Counted from the first letter of the stretch, positions 1 through 9,216 are shown. The stretch: DNA of 64,000 nt from PALSA-610 sp038213435 (GCA_038213435.1 JBBQTI010000003.1:77703-141702); one strand, 5' to 3'. A program made the numbers and translations. The notes: generated by a model from the sequence alone, not told the origin.

Positions 1-2110
1 GTGAGGTCACGCGACCGTCGACCGAGGGGCTAATGACGCGGAGCGCGCCGGCGAGGTGCCCGAGGTTGCCGTCGAAGCGGGTGAACGCGGTGCCGCGGCG
101 CGCGGCGATGAGCTCGAGCGCCTGCGCCGCGGCCGGCCGCGCCGCCACCCAGGTCTCGCCCCCGACCGCGGCCCGCACCTCGAGCTCGTGCCGGTTCGCC
201 GGGAACGCGACATGCGTCGCGCCGTAGGCGTACGAGGCAATCGACATAACTTCAGTCCCCACGGCGGTAATCGTCGCGGGGAGGAAACGCGACGGAACGT
301 GCTCGGTGCTGCGCCGCAGATCGCCGCGGGGGTAGGTGCAGACGCGCGCGCCCGTGGTCGATGCGAGCGCCGCGAGCAGCGCGCGTTCGTCGTCGGCGGT
401 GCGGTCGGCCCGCAACCGCAGCTCGCCGCCGAGCGCGGCGCGTTCACGGTCGCCGAGGAGCGGATCGTCTCTCGGAACCGACGGGAACAGGCCCTCTGCC
501 AGCCCGCACACCCATAGTCGATCCAGGTCGACACCGAGCGCCATCCCGACCGGTCCGACGAGCACACCGTCGCCGAGACTGCCGACGCGATCACGCGCCG
601 CGTCGAGCTCGAGCTCGAACGTGCGCCGGAAGACGTCGATGGTCGGCGCCGGGTCGATCGCGTCGAGCGTGCCGAGACGGTCGAGCACGGCTTCGACCCG
701 GCGCGCCGCGACCCTCTCGAACGGTGGCCACGAATCGCGCCGGGCCTCGTCGCCGAAGAACCGGCGCACGAGCCGGTGCGCGAAGCGGGCCAGGCCGCTC
801 CAGGTGTGCGGCAGCCGGACGGGATCGAGGTCGGCCGCGAGGGTCGCGACGAACTCCCCCAGCGCGCCAATCTGCGCGCGGTCGCGCGCACCTCGCTCGT
901 TGTCGGGAAGCGTCGACCCGTACGCGTCGAGACGCGTCCGCCACTCGTCGATCCCGCGCACGATCCCGGCCTGGCGCGACAGACGTTCCCACCTCGCCGC
1001 GGGGACCGCGCGGCGACCGTCGAGCACCGGCGCGGCTGCGAACAGACCGCAGACGTCGTCGCGCGCGAAGTCGGTGTCGACGAGGGCGAACATGCGCAGG
1101 AGCCCGCGGCCGAGGACGGAGTCCGACATCGTTCGGGTCGTCGCGCCGTTGTGCGCGATCTCAGCGAGGTCGAAGTGCTCGTGCAGCAGTCGGGCGTACG
1201 GCTCGTCGGAGGCGTACAACACTGCCATGCGCTCGAGCGGCACGCCCGCGCGCATGGCGTCGACCACATCGCGCGCGATCGCGCGTACCTCGTCGTCGGG
1301 GTCGGAGGCAGTCCACAGTTCCGTCCCCGTGGCCGGCGCGATGCCGGCTTCCGCCGGGTGAGTGACCCGCCCGCCGACCCGACGCAGGCTCGCGGCTACC
1401 TTTTCGTCGGCCGGTGCGGCACCGGTGAGGCCGACGATGATCTCGAGCTCCGTCCGCTCGGCGATCTCCTGGAGGAGGCGGGCCGCGGGCGCGGCCCAGT
1501 GTTGCGGAAGGAAGCAAACGAGGGTGCCGAGCTCGCGGACGAGAGGTCGCCCGGCGACCACCGCGTCGGTCGCGACGCGCATCAGGTCGTGCTCGTCGTA
1601 CCAGGCGCGCTCGAGGAGCGACTTCGTGGCGCGATGCAACCGGACGACCTCACGCGCCCGCGGATGCTGCGCGGCAAGTACGTCGAGCTGGGCGGCGTCG
1701 AGGTCGGAGAGCTCTCGGTGCGCGGCCACGAGCGCTTCCTCGGTGGCCGGGTGCTCCGCGACGGGCGCGAACAGGCCGGGGGCGCCCGCCAGCGCGCGGC
1801 GTACCGCCGACGCGACGACTGGGGTCGACACCGGGCGCCGGCCCGCGGCCGCGAGCTCGGCCGCGCCGAGCAATTCCGCGAGCCGGTAGACGGTGAGGAA
1901 CGTCACGCCGACGACGCCCCGCCCGACCTCGGTCACCGCGCCGAGGTCACCCGACGCGAGCCGGCGGCGGGCCGAGACGCCGACCGAATTCGTCGGCACC
2001 ACAACGGTCACCGGCGCGAGCGCGTCGGATCGCTTGGCGCGGGCGACGGCGTCGCGCAAGGCCTGCGACGCGGGGCGCCCGTAGGCGGTCGGCACGACGG
2101 TGATCGGCAC
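1..2110 (-). CDS. AddB/RecB-like PD-(D/E)XK nuclease family protein (3' end off window)
   Basis: Partial gene: about 703 codons lie in the window and the reading frame runs off the left edge without a stop. The protein opens with PITVVPTAYGRPASQALRDA and then VTVVVPTNSVGVSARR, typical of actinobacterial AddB-like proteins. A helicase-like motif VGMALGVDLDRLWVCGLAEG followed by LFPSVPRDDPLL and GDRERAALGGEL lies around residues 510-550. The N-terminus has no intact Walker A, so the helicase half is probably structural, as expected for AddB-type subunits that scan or hold DNA. The nuclease domain would lie beyond the edge. Start is GTG at 2110, 34 bp from the stop of the next gene on the same strand. 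Expected role is double-strand-break end processing; a UvrD/PcrA-type partner helicase should lie to the left. Confidence 0.8.
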   Translation of the reverse strand, partial: MPITVVPTAYGRPASQALRDAVARAKRSDALAPVTVVVPTNSVGVSARRRLASGDLGAVTEVGRGVVGVTFLTVYRLAELLGAAELAAAGRRPVSTPVVASAVRRALAGAPGLFAPVAEHPATEEALVAAHRELSDLDAAQLDVLAAQHPRAREVVRLHRATKSLLERAWYDEHDLMRVATDAVVAGRPLVRELGTLVCFLPQHWAAPAARLLQEIAERTELEIIVGLTGAAPADEKVAASLRRVGGRVTHPAEAGIAPATGTELWTASDPDDEVRAIARDVVDAMRAGVPLERMAVLYASDEPYARLLHEHFDLAEIAHNGATTRTMSDSVLGRGLLRMFALVDTDFARDDVCGLFAAAPVLDGRRAVPAARWERLSRQAGIVRGIDEWRTRLDAYGSTLPDNERGARDRAQIGALGEFVATLAADLDPVRLPHTWSGLARFAHRLVRRFFGDEARRDSWPPFERVAARRVEAVLDRLGTLDAIDPAPTIDVFRRTFELELDAARDRVGSLGDGVLVGPVGMALGVDLDRLWVCGLAEGLFPSVPRDDPLLGDRERAALGGELRLRADRTADDERALLAALASTTGARVCTYPRGDLRRSTEHVPSRFLPATITAVGTEVMSIASYAYGATHVAFPANRHELEVRAAVGGETWVAARPAAAQALELIAARRGTAFTRFDGNLGHLAGALRVISPSVDGRVTS

Positions 2111-2144
2111 CGGCGGATCGTACGGCGGCCCTGAGACACTCCGC

Positions 2145-2843
2145 TCAGGGCGCGAGGGTGCGTCGGAAGAAGTCGACCGCGAGTTGGATCGCCTCCGGCG
2201 GAATGTCGGCGTGCGTTCCCGCCCACAGGCCCATGCGCTTGGGTCCGGGAATCGACTCGAGGACCTCGATCGCGCCGTCGATCGGGAAGTGCTCGTCGCG
2301 CGTCATGTTGAGCATGAGCACCTCGCGGCCGCCGAGCCGCCGCACCCCGGAGCGGATCAAGTCGTCACGGACTTCGTCGTGCACGAGGCCACCGAGAGCG
2401 AAGACGGCCGAGCCCACCGACGCGAGATCGGCCACGATCGCGAGCCCGAACATCGCGCCCATCGAGAATCCGGCGTAGCCCGTCGGTCCGGTAACGCGCC
2501 CGTCGGTGGCGCGCGCCGCGCCGCAGACGGCGCGCCAATCCGCGGCCAGCTGCGCGTAGTTCTCGGGATCCGACATGCGCCGCGCGATGTCCGCCTCGAA
2601 CCGGTCGTCGGTGACCTCGGATCCGCGCCGCTCTCCGTGACCGGGGCAATCCATCAAGGCGACCGCGGCCGGAACGCCTCGACAGAACCCCTTCGCGATC
2701 ATCTGCATGACGGGATCGTCCTTCGACAGGTGCGCGCCGTGGCCGAACAGGATCAACGGCAGTGTCTCGTGATCGCCGGGTGGCACGAACAGCAGCGTCG
2801 GTGGCGTCCGGTCATCGGCGAGACGCAGGGGCAGCAGCGGCAT
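2145..2843 (-). CDS. alpha/beta hydrolase (dienelactone-hydrolase-like)
   Basis: A 232-residue soluble alpha/beta hydrolase. The oxyanion strand appears as LILFGHGAHLSKDD (about residues 30-43), the nucleophile elbow as GFSMG with Ser127, a probable acid in NMTRDEHFP (about residue 182) and the catalytic His in GTHADIP (about residue 211). The spacing fits a small dienelactone-hydrolase or esterase fold. ATG at 2843 was chosen because the frame stays open far upstream on this strand but reads there as the reverse complement of the acyl-CoA synthetase. The gene diverges from that synthetase, whose start is 66 bp away, so the two share a promoter region. Substrate is not predictable. Confidence 0.8.
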   Translation of the reverse strand: MPLLPLRLADDRTPPTLLFVPPGDHETLPLILFGHGAHLSKDDPVMQMIAKGFCRGVPAAVALMDCPGHGERRGSEVTDDRFEADIARRMSDPENYAQLAADWRAVCGAARATDGRVTGPTGYAGFSMGAMFGLAIVADLASVGSAVFALGGLVHDEVRDDLIRSGVRRLGGREVLMLNMTRDEHFPIDGAIEVLESIPGPKRMGLWAGTHADIPPEAIQLAVDFFRRTLAP

Positions 2844-2909
2844 GACATGCAGTCGAGCACACGCGTACCCTGCCCACCAGACCGGGTCCAACAGACCAAA
2901 GAGGGCGAC

Positions 2910-4445
2910 ATGCGTGTACCGCTGACCGTACGCGATTTCATCGAGCGCGCCGAGCTCGTCTATGGCGATCGCGTCGGTGTCGTCGATGAACCGGACCAGC
3001 CGGCCGAGTCGCTCGGCGAGCTGACGTGGGCGCAGGTCGCGCAGCTCGCGCGCGCCCAGGCCGCGGGTCTCGACGCGCTCGGCGTCGCGCCGGGTGAGCG
3101 CGTCGCGATCGTCTCGCACAACTCCGCGCGACTCCTGACCTCGTTCTTCGGCGTATCGGCGTACGGACGCGTGCTCGTGCCGATCAACTTCCGCCTGAAC
3201 GCCGAGGAGATCGGATACATCGTCGAGCACTCGGGCGCGTCGGTCCTGCTCGTCGATCCCGAGCTCGACGAATCGCTCTCGGCTGTCACCGCACGGCATC
3301 GTTTCGTCCTCGGCAGATCGGCCGATGACGCGTTGTCGAGGTTCGACGCCGAGCCCGAACCGTGGATCCCCGACGAGGACGCCACGGGCACGATCAACTA
3401 CACCAGTGGAACCACCGCGCGGCCGAAAGGCGTCCAGCTCACGCACCGCACCCTGTGGATCAACGCCACCACCTTCGGTTGGCAAACCGGCGTGAGCGAT
3501 CGCGACGTCTACTTGTGGACGCTGCCCATGTTCCATTGCAACGGCTGGGGGATGTCGTACGCGATCTCGGGCATGGGCGGCCGGCACGTCGTGCTGCGGA
3601 AGGTCGACGGCGCCGAGATCCTCCGCCGCGTCGAACGTCACGGCGTGACGCTCCTGTGCGGCGCGCCCGCCGTGGTGGCCTCGATCCTCGACGCCGCGTC
3701 GCGTTGGCCCGGCCCGATTCCCGGACGCGACCGCGTGCGCATGGTCGTCGCCGGCGCGCCGCCGCCGACTCGGCTGATCGAGCAAATGGAGACCGAGCTC
3801 GGGTGGGAGTTCATCCAGATCTACGGTCTCACGGAGACTGCGCCGCTGCTCACGATGTCGCGCGGTCGCGTCGAATGGGACGCGCTCTCTCCCGCGGCGC
3901 GTGCGCAGAAGCTCGGACGCGCGGGCGCGCCGGCGCTGGGCGTGCGCCTGGACATCAGCGACCAAGGTGAGGTGCTCGCCCGTTCGAACGTCGTGCTCGA
4001 GGGTTACTGGGAACAGCCCGAGGCGACCGGGGACGCGCTCGCGGGTGGGTGGTTCCACACCGGCGACGGTGGCACGATCGACGACGACAACTACCTGACG
4101 ATCAGCGACCGGAAGAAGGACGTGATCATCTCCGGCGGGGAGAACGTCAGCTCGATCGAGGTCGAGGACTGCCTCTACCAACACCCGGGCGTCGCCGAGG
4201 CGTGCGTGATCGGAGTGCCCCACGAGAAGTGGGGCGAAACCGTGAAGGCGCTCGTCGTCCTCAAGCCGGGAAGCGACGTGACGCCGGCCGACCTGATCGC
4301 GCACTGTCGCGAGAACCTCACGCACTTCAAGTGCCCCACGTCGGTGGAATTCTGTTCCGAGTTCGCCCGCACGTCGACGGGCAAGCTCCAGAAGTTCAAG
4401 ATCCGGGCGCCGTACTGGGAGGGCCGGACGCGCCAGGTCAACTGA
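2910..4445 (+). CDS. acyl-CoA synthetase (AMP-binding, FadD-like)
   Basis: A 511-residue ANL-superfamily ligase that activates a carboxylic acid to its acyl-CoA through an acyl-adenylate. The P-loop-like TSGTTARPKG sits at residues 165-174, the adenylate motif is YGLTETAPL, the hinge region includes GWFHTGDGG and SDRKKDVIISGGENVSS, and the C-terminal catalytic lysine lies in STGKLQKFKI. Length is normal for a medium/long-chain type enzyme. The ATG at 2910 follows an AGAGGG Shine-Dalgarno; the open frame upstream to 2100 overlaps the divergent hydrolase and is not used. Chain-length preference cannot be read from the sequence. Confidence 0.9.
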   Translation: MRVPLTVRDFIERAELVYGDRVGVVDEPDQPAESLGELTWAQVAQLARAQAAGLDALGVAPGERVAIVSHNSARLLTSFFGVSAYGRVLVPINFRLNAEEIGYIVEHSGASVLLVDPELDESLSAVTARHRFVLGRSADDALSRFDAEPEPWIPDEDATGTINYTSGTTARPKGVQLTHRTLWINATTFGWQTGVSDRDVYLWTLPMFHCNGWGMSYAISGMGGRHVVLRKVDGAEILRRVERHGVTLLCGAPAVVASILDAASRWPGPIPGRDRVRMVVAGAPPPTRLIEQMETELGWEFIQIYGLTETAPLLTMSRGRVEWDALSPAARAQKLGRAGAPALGVRLDISDQGEVLARSNVVLEGYWEQPEATGDALAGGWFHTGDGGTIDDDNYLTISDRKKDVIISGGENVSSIEVEDCLYQHPGVAEACVIGVPHEKWGETVKALVVLKPGSDVTPADLIAHCRENLTHFKCPTSVEFCSEFARTSTGKLQKFKIRAPYWEGRTRQVN

Positions 4446-4538
4446 GTCGAATTTTTCTCTTCCTAACCCTGCCCACAGGAGACTCTCAAGCCAATTCGCA
4501 ACCGTAGAGGCCTGACTGCGCTCCCCTACACCGCGCCC

Positions 4539-5900
4539 GTGACCCCCGCGACCCCGTTCGGGCGGGGCGGACGCGACTCGCTCGTCGCGCCCGCCCGAGT
4601 CGTCGCGTGGGTCGGCGCCGTCGGCGTCGCCGTCACCGTCGGCCTCTGGATCCGCCACGGCGGATTCACGGAAGCGACCGGGCCCGGCGGGCTCGCGACG
4701 GCCATCGGGCAACTCACCGCGTTGCTCGGAACGTACGCCGTGCTCGCGCAGCTGCTGCTGATGTCGCGCATCGTGTGGCTCGAACGCGCGATCGGCCTCG
4801 ATCGTCTCGCGGTGTGGCACCGCTGGACCGGATTCGCGACGGTGTGGTTCCTGGTCGGGCATGTCGTCTTCACGACCGTGGGCTACGCGCAGGGCGATCA
4901 CGTTTCGCTGTGGGCGCAGACGCGCGATTTCGTGTCGCACTATCCCGACGTCCTCATGGCATGGGTGGGCTTCGTGATGTTCATCGCGGTGGGCGTCACG
5001 TCCGTACAGATCGCGCGACGCAAGCTGCAGCGCCAGACGTGGTACTTCATCCATCTGTACGCGTACCTCGCGATCGCGCTCACGTTCGCCCACCAGCTCG
5101 CCGTCGGCACCGATTTCAGCAACGACCGCGCGGCACGCGCCTGGTGGATCGTCCTCTACCTCGTCACGTTCGGCTCGATCCTGTGGTGGCGCGTGATCGA
5201 GCCGTGGCGTCTCAATCTTCGCCACGATCTCCGCGTGCATTCGGTGAAGCGCGAGGCGCCGGGTGTCGTGTCGATCCAGGTACGCGGTCGCGATCTCGAC
5301 CGAATCGACGCGCAGCCCGGCCAGTTCTTCCTGTGGAGGTTCATCACACCGACCGGATGGTTTCAGGCGCACCCGTTCTCGCTGTCAGCCGCGCCGAGGA
5401 ACAACCGTCTCCGCATCACGGTGAAGAATCTCGGCGACCATTCCGCCCGTCTGCAGCGCATCCGTCCGGGCGTGCGCGTGCTCGCCGAAGGCCCGTACGG
5501 CACGTTCACAGCCGATCGTCGCACCCGCCGGCGCGTGTTGCTGATCGCGGGCGGCATCGGCATCACTCCCCTGCGCGCCTTGCTGGAAACCTTCGGCCCC
5601 GACGACGACGTCGTGTTGCTGTACCGCGTCGCCTCAGCCGACGACACCGTATTCGGCGACGAGCTGCGGCAGTTCGCCGGCACGCGCAACATGCGGATCC
5701 ACGTGATCGCGGGCAACGAGATCGGCGACGACCGGACCGACCTCCTCGGCGTACCGAACATGCAGCGCGGCGTCCCCGACATCGCGACCCGCGACTGCTT
5801 CGTCTGCGGACCGCCCGCATTCCTCGACGCGCTGACGCGACGCCTCGCGATACTCGGCGTTCCTCGACAACAGATCCACTACGAACGATTCCAGCTCTAG
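4539..5900 (+). CDS. ferric-reductase-like membrane flavoprotein (FAD/NAD(P)H reductase)
   Basis: A 453-residue membrane protein. Roughly residues 20-230 form six hydrophobic segments of the ferric-reductase-like fold, with candidate haem or quinone-facing histidines in AVWHRWTGF, LVGHVVF, FIHLYAYL and FAHQLAVG. The C-terminal half is a ferredoxin-NADP reductase-type module: HPFSLSAAP binds FAD, and IAGGIGITPLRALLE plus FVCGPPAFL bind the nicotinamide nucleotide. It probably passes electrons from NAD(P)H across the membrane. Start is GTG at 4539; no good Shine-Dalgarno is visible and the frame is open upstream, so the start is uncertain. It heads a three-gene set with an FMN-binding protein and ApbE. 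Confidence 0.85.
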   Translation: MTPATPFGRGGRDSLVAPARVVAWVGAVGVAVTVGLWIRHGGFTEATGPGGLATAIGQLTALLGTYAVLAQLLLMSRIVWLERAIGLDRLAVWHRWTGFATVWFLVGHVVFTTVGYAQGDHVSLWAQTRDFVSHYPDVLMAWVGFVMFIAVGVTSVQIARRKLQRQTWYFIHLYAYLAIALTFAHQLAVGTDFSNDRAARAWWIVLYLVTFGSILWWRVIEPWRLNLRHDLRVHSVKREAPGVVSIQVRGRDLDRIDAQPGQFFLWRFITPTGWFQAHPFSLSAAPRNNRLRITVKNLGDHSARLQRIRPGVRVLAEGPYGTFTADRRTRRRVLLIAGGIGITPLRALLETFGPDDDVVLLYRVASADDTVFGDELRQFAGTRNMRIHVIAGNEIGDDRTDLLGVPNMQRGVPDIATRDCFVCGPPAFLDALTRRLAILGVPRQQIHYERFQL

Positions 5901-5927
5901 GAGCAGCTCCAGCCACATGGACCGATC

Positions 5928-6449
5928 ATGAGACGCGCCTTCCCCGCCGTCATCGTCACCCTCATCGGGTTGGGCGCGCTCGCCTCGTTCAAGTCGTCGC
6001 CCGGGGTGCCGGGCAAGTCGGCGTCCGCGCTCCACCTGAAGCGGTCGAGCGCGGTCGGCGCGGCCCCGCCTCGTAGCACCACGACCACCGCGCCACCGGC
6101 GTCCGGCTCGGCGCCCACCGTTGGGGGCACGAGCCCCGCCACCGGAACGACACCGACCACACGTGCCGGCGCGGTCCGCACGGTCGACGGCGACCCGTTC
6201 GCCAACCAGTACGGGACGGTCCAGGTGCGGGTGACCCTCCGGGGAACGCAGATCACCGGGCTCACCGCACTCCAGATGCCCTTCGACCGTCAGCGCTCCG
6301 CCGAGATCAGTCAGCAGGCGGAACCGCTCCTGCAACAGGAAGCGCTGCAGGCGCAGAGCGCGCAGATCGACATCATCGGCGGCGCTTCGTACACCAGCCA
6401 GAGCTACGCGCAGTCGCTGCAGAGCGCGCTCGACAAAGCCGGCCGCTAG
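5928..6449 (+). CDS. secreted or membrane-anchored FMN-binding domain protein
   Basis: A 173-residue protein with an N-terminal hydrophobic segment (VIVTLIGLGALASF), a Ser/Thr/Pro-rich linker (about residues 45-80) and an FMN-binding domain. Near the C-terminus the motif DIIGGASYTSQSY (residues 148-160) matches the D-x-x-(S/T/G)-G-A-(S/T)-x-T flavinylation signature; Thr156 is the likely covalent FMN acceptor. ApbE, the enzyme that performs this flavinylation, is encoded 22 bp downstream, and the probable electron donor is immediately upstream. It probably works outside the membrane as an electron carrier. Substrate of the chain is unknown. Confidence 0.85.
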   Translation: MRRAFPAVIVTLIGLGALASFKSSPGVPGKSASALHLKRSSAVGAAPPRSTTTTAPPASGSAPTVGGTSPATGTTPTTRAGAVRTVDGDPFANQYGTVQVRVTLRGTQITGLTALQMPFDRQRSAEISQQAEPLLQQEALQAQSAQIDIIGGASYTSQSYAQSLQSALDKAGR

Positions 6450-6471
6450 TCCGAGGCTTTCTACGCAGTCG

Positions 6472-7296
6472 GTGCGCCGAGTCGTCGAGCAGTGGGGAAC
6501 AGTCATCAGCGTCGACGTGCGCCGTTTCGCCGACGAGCCGCCGATCGACGAGCGCGCGATCGACGCGTGTTTCTCGTGGTTCGCACGCGTCGACGAACTG
6601 TTCAGCACGTGGCGCCCCGGCACGGAGATCATGCGGATCGCGCGCGGTGAGCTCGCGATCGAAGAAGCCAGCCCGGAGGTCCGAACCGTGCTCGACCTGT
6701 GCGAGCAGGTACGACTCGAGTCCGACGGTGCGTTCGACATCACGTTCGGCACGCGCGCGAAGGTCGAGCCGCGGCCCGGGCTCGCGCCGCTCGACCCCTC
6801 GGGCCTCGTAAAAGGCTGGGCCGTTGCGCGCGGCGGCGACCTCCTGCGCGAAGCCGGCGCGTCGAACTTCTTCATCAACGCGGGCGGCGACGTGCTGACG
6901 CGGGGGCGCGCCACCGGTGACGAGGCCAACGGCGACGAGGCCAACAGTGACCGTCCCGACGGATGGCGCCTCGGGATACAACACCCCTGGGTGCGGGACC
7001 GGGTCGCGGGCGTGCTCATGGTCACCGACGCGGCGATCGCGACTTCCGGCCGCTACGAGCGCGGCGACCACGTCGTCGACCCGCGTACGGGCTTGCCGGC
7101 GATCGGGCTCGCGTCGGTCACGGTCGTCGGGCCCGACCTCGCGATCGCCGACGCCTACGCGACCGCGGCCGTCGTCCTCGGGCCCGGTGCCGGTATGCGC
7201 TGGCTCGCGACGCGTGCCGGATACGAAGCGATGGGCATCACCGACGACCGAGCGGTCCTGCTGACGCCAGGGTTCGACCGCTACCGCGTGTCGTAA
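6472..7296 (+). CDS. apbE: FAD:protein FMN transferase
   Basis: A 274-residue ApbE-family enzyme that transfers FMN from FAD to a Thr of a target flavoprotein, here most likely the FMN-binding protein just upstream. Family motifs are visible: FSTWRPGTEIMRI, SDGAFDITFG, DPSGLVKGWAV, FFINAGGDVLTRG, and the metal/flavin site VTDAAIATSGRYERG followed by HVVDPRTGLP. No signal peptide is evident, so it may act on the cytoplasmic side or its N-terminus is mis-called. An in-frame duplication of a 15-bp unit (6916-6945) gives GDEANGDEANSD in a surface loop. Start is GTG at 6472. Confidence 0.9.
   Translation: MRRVVEQWGTVISVDVRRFADEPPIDERAIDACFSWFARVDELFSTWRPGTEIMRIARGELAIEEASPEVRTVLDLCEQVRLESDGAFDITFGTRAKVEPRPGLAPLDPSGLVKGWAVARGGDLLREAGASNFFINAGGDVLTRGRATGDEANGDEANSDRPDGWRLGIQHPWVRDRVAGVLMVTDAAIATSGRYERGDHVVDPRTGLPAIGLASVTVVGPDLAIADAYATAAVVLGPGAGMRWLATRAGYEAMGITDDRAVLLTPGFDRYRVS
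6916..6945 (+). repeat. 15-bp in-frame tandem repeat inside apbE
   Basis: Two near-identical copies (GGTGACGAGGCCAAC and GGCGACGAGGCCAAC) followed by a partial third. They keep the frame and encode GDEAN twice, in a loop between the NAGGDV motif and the next strand. Confidence 0.85.
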
Positions 7297-7305
7297 GGTG
7301 CGCAC

Positions 7306-8358
7306 GTGTTGCTCGGACTTGCTCTCGACGCGTGGTCGGGCGCCGACGTCACGCTCCCCGTCGCACGCGTGCAGCTCGCGGAACGCCTCGGGTACGACTC
7401 CGTCTGGACGGCCGAGGCCTACGGCGCCGACGCGCTGACCCCGCTCGCGTATCTCGCGGCCTCGACCAGCCGGATCAAGCTCGCGACCGGTGTCGTCCAG
7501 ATCTCCGCCCGCACGCCGGCGGCCACCGCGATGGCGTTCGCAACGCTCGAGGCCCTCGCCGGGCCCGGGCGCGTGATCGCGGGCCTCGGCCTGTCGGGCC
7601 CGCAGATCGTCGAGGGGTGGTACGGCCAGCCGTGGGCGAAACCGATCGCGCGCACACGCGACTACATCGCCATCATGCGCAAGATCTTCCGGCGCGAAGC
7701 GCCGGTCGCGCACGAGGGCCGCGCGATCTCTCTGCCGTACGCCGGTGCCGACGCGACCGGTTTGGGCAAACCGCTGCGCTCGATCCTCCATCCCAACCCC
7801 TTGCTGCCGATCTATCTCGCGGCCGGCGGTCCCGCGAACGTCGCGCTCGCCGGTGAGGTCGCCGACGGCTGGATCCCCATGGGTCTCTCCCCCGCCAACG
7901 CATCGGAGTTCCGCGCCACCTTGGAGAAGGGTGCGGCGCGCTCGGGCCGCTCGCTCGACACGTTCGCGATCCACGCGTCGGCCACCGTTCACCTGACCGA
8001 CGACGTGGCCGCCACGATCGCGGCGATGAAACCCCGCGTCGCGTTGTACGTCGGCGGGATGGGCGCGCGCGTCCACAACTTCCACAAGGATGCAATGGTT
8101 CGCCGCGGCTACGCCGAGGCGGCCGAGCGGATCCAGGAGCTGTTTCTCGCGGGCCGGCGCGACGACGCGACGACCGCCGTTCCCGACGAGTACGTCGACG
8201 AGGGCGCGTTGCTGGGCTCCCCCGACCGCATCGCGACGCGGTTCGTCCCGTGGACCGAGTGCGGCGTCACGGGTCTGACGATCCACGCCCATCGAGACGA
8301 TGAGATCGAGCTCATGGCCGACCTCGCCCAGCCGTCGAGACAAGGGAGCACGACGTGA
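7306..8358 (+). CDS. LLM-class (luciferase-like) F420-dependent oxidoreductase
   Basis: A 350-residue TIM-barrel protein of the luciferase-like monooxygenase superfamily, of the actinobacterial F420-dependent type. Diagnostic segments are LGYDSVWTAEAYGADALTPL, TSRIKLATGVVQISARTPA, the flavin/F420 region GLGLSGPQIVEGWYG, RTRDYIAIMRKIF, and LPIYLAAGGPANVALAGEVA with DGWIPMG. Start is GTG at 7306, 9 bp after apbE. Its stop overlaps the start of the enoyl-CoA hydratase in a GTGA arrangement, so the two are translationally coupled and probably serve the same acyl-CoA or polyketide-like catabolic route. Confidence 0.87.
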   Translation: MLLGLALDAWSGADVTLPVARVQLAERLGYDSVWTAEAYGADALTPLAYLAASTSRIKLATGVVQISARTPAATAMAFATLEALAGPGRVIAGLGLSGPQIVEGWYGQPWAKPIARTRDYIAIMRKIFRREAPVAHEGRAISLPYAGADATGLGKPLRSILHPNPLLPIYLAAGGPANVALAGEVADGWIPMGLSPANASEFRATLEKGAARSGRSLDTFAIHASATVHLTDDVAATIAAMKPRVALYVGGMGARVHNFHKDAMVRRGYAEAAERIQELFLAGRRDDATTAVPDEYVDEGALLGSPDRIATRFVPWTECGVTGLTIHAHRDDEIELMADLAQPSRQGSTT

Positions 8359-9170
8359 CGAATGAGACGAATGAATCGCCCCTCGAGCTCATCGCGGTCG
8401 ACGACCCCGCGCCCGGCGTCCGCCGCATCACTCTCAACCGTCCCGAGAAGCGCAACGCGATCAACAACCAGATGCGCGCCGAGCTGTTCGCGACGCTGGA
8501 AGCCTCCGACCTCGACGACGCGGTCCACGTCACGATCGTCCGGGGCTCGGGCTCCTGCTTCTCGTCCGGCTACGACCTCAAACCCTCCCGGGCCGACGAC
8601 GAACGTCCGTACTACACCGCCGGTGGCGACGGCGGCTGGTCGCGTCACGTCACCGAGGGTTGGGTGCGCATCTGGGATCTCGCCAAGCCGGTCATCGCGC
8701 AAGTTCACGGTTACGCCATGGCGGGCGGCACCGAGCTCGCCGCCGCGTGCGATCTCGTCTATGTCGCGCACGACGCGACGTTCAGCTATCCGATTGTCCG
8801 CGTCATCAGTCCGCCCGACTTCCAGTACCACCCCTGGCTCGTCGGCATGCGCAACGCGATGGAGCTCGTGCTCACCGGCGATCCGATCACCGGAGACGAC
8901 GCGGTGCGCATGGGGTTGGCGAACCGGGCGTTTCCCGCCGCCGAGCTCGACACGAGGGTCGTCGCGATCGCGTCCCGCATCGCCGGCGTACCGGCCGAGC
9001 TCCTGCAGATCAACAAGCGCAGCGTGCACCGCGCGATGGAGATCATGGGAATCCGCACCGGCCTACGCGCGGGATCGGAGCTCCAGGGCCTGGCGACCAA
9101 GCTGCCGGCCGTACAGGCGCTGCTCGCGGGCGACACGGTCGCGAGCGTGAAGCAGGCCGCGGGTCAGTGA
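8355..9170 (+). CDS. enoyl-CoA hydratase/isomerase family protein
   Basis: A 271-residue crotonase-fold protein. The oxyanion-hole loop is GSCFSSGYDLK and the second loop is YAMAGGTELAAACDL, which keeps the first active-site acid (Glu in GGTEL). The usual second acid, normally in a PE(V/I) motif, is missing: the sequence reads FSYPIVRVISPPDF. It may therefore be an isomerase, hydrolase or decarboxylase-like variant and not a classic hydratase. GTG start at 8355 overlaps the stop of the LLM gene by 4 nt. A carboxyltransferase follows. Confidence 0.85.
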   Translation: MTNETNESPLELIAVDDPAPGVRRITLNRPEKRNAINNQMRAELFATLEASDLDDAVHVTIVRGSGSCFSSGYDLKPSRADDERPYYTAGGDGGWSRHVTEGWVRIWDLAKPVIAQVHGYAMAGGTELAAACDLVYVAHDATFSYPIVRVISPPDFQYHPWLVGMRNAMELVLTGDPITGDDAVRMGLANRAFPAAELDTRVVAIASRIAGVPAELLQINKRSVHRAMEIMGIRTGLRAGSELQGLATKLPAVQALLAGDTVASVKQAAGQ

Positions 9171-9216
9171 CCAGCACTTCGGGTGACGCGTCGAGTGGCC
9201 GTTCGACTGGCGACGC

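Noticed and set aside
776..2134. A 452-codon plus-strand frame at the left end
   Set aside because: Reverse complement of the AddB-like gene, which has recognisable family motifs throughout.
2145..5372. A 1,075-codon minus-strand open frame suggesting a giant fusion
   Set aside because: Only the last 232 codons are protein-like (alpha/beta hydrolase); the rest is the reverse complement of the acyl-CoA synthetase and ferric-reductase-like genes with Arg/His/Asp-rich shadow composition.
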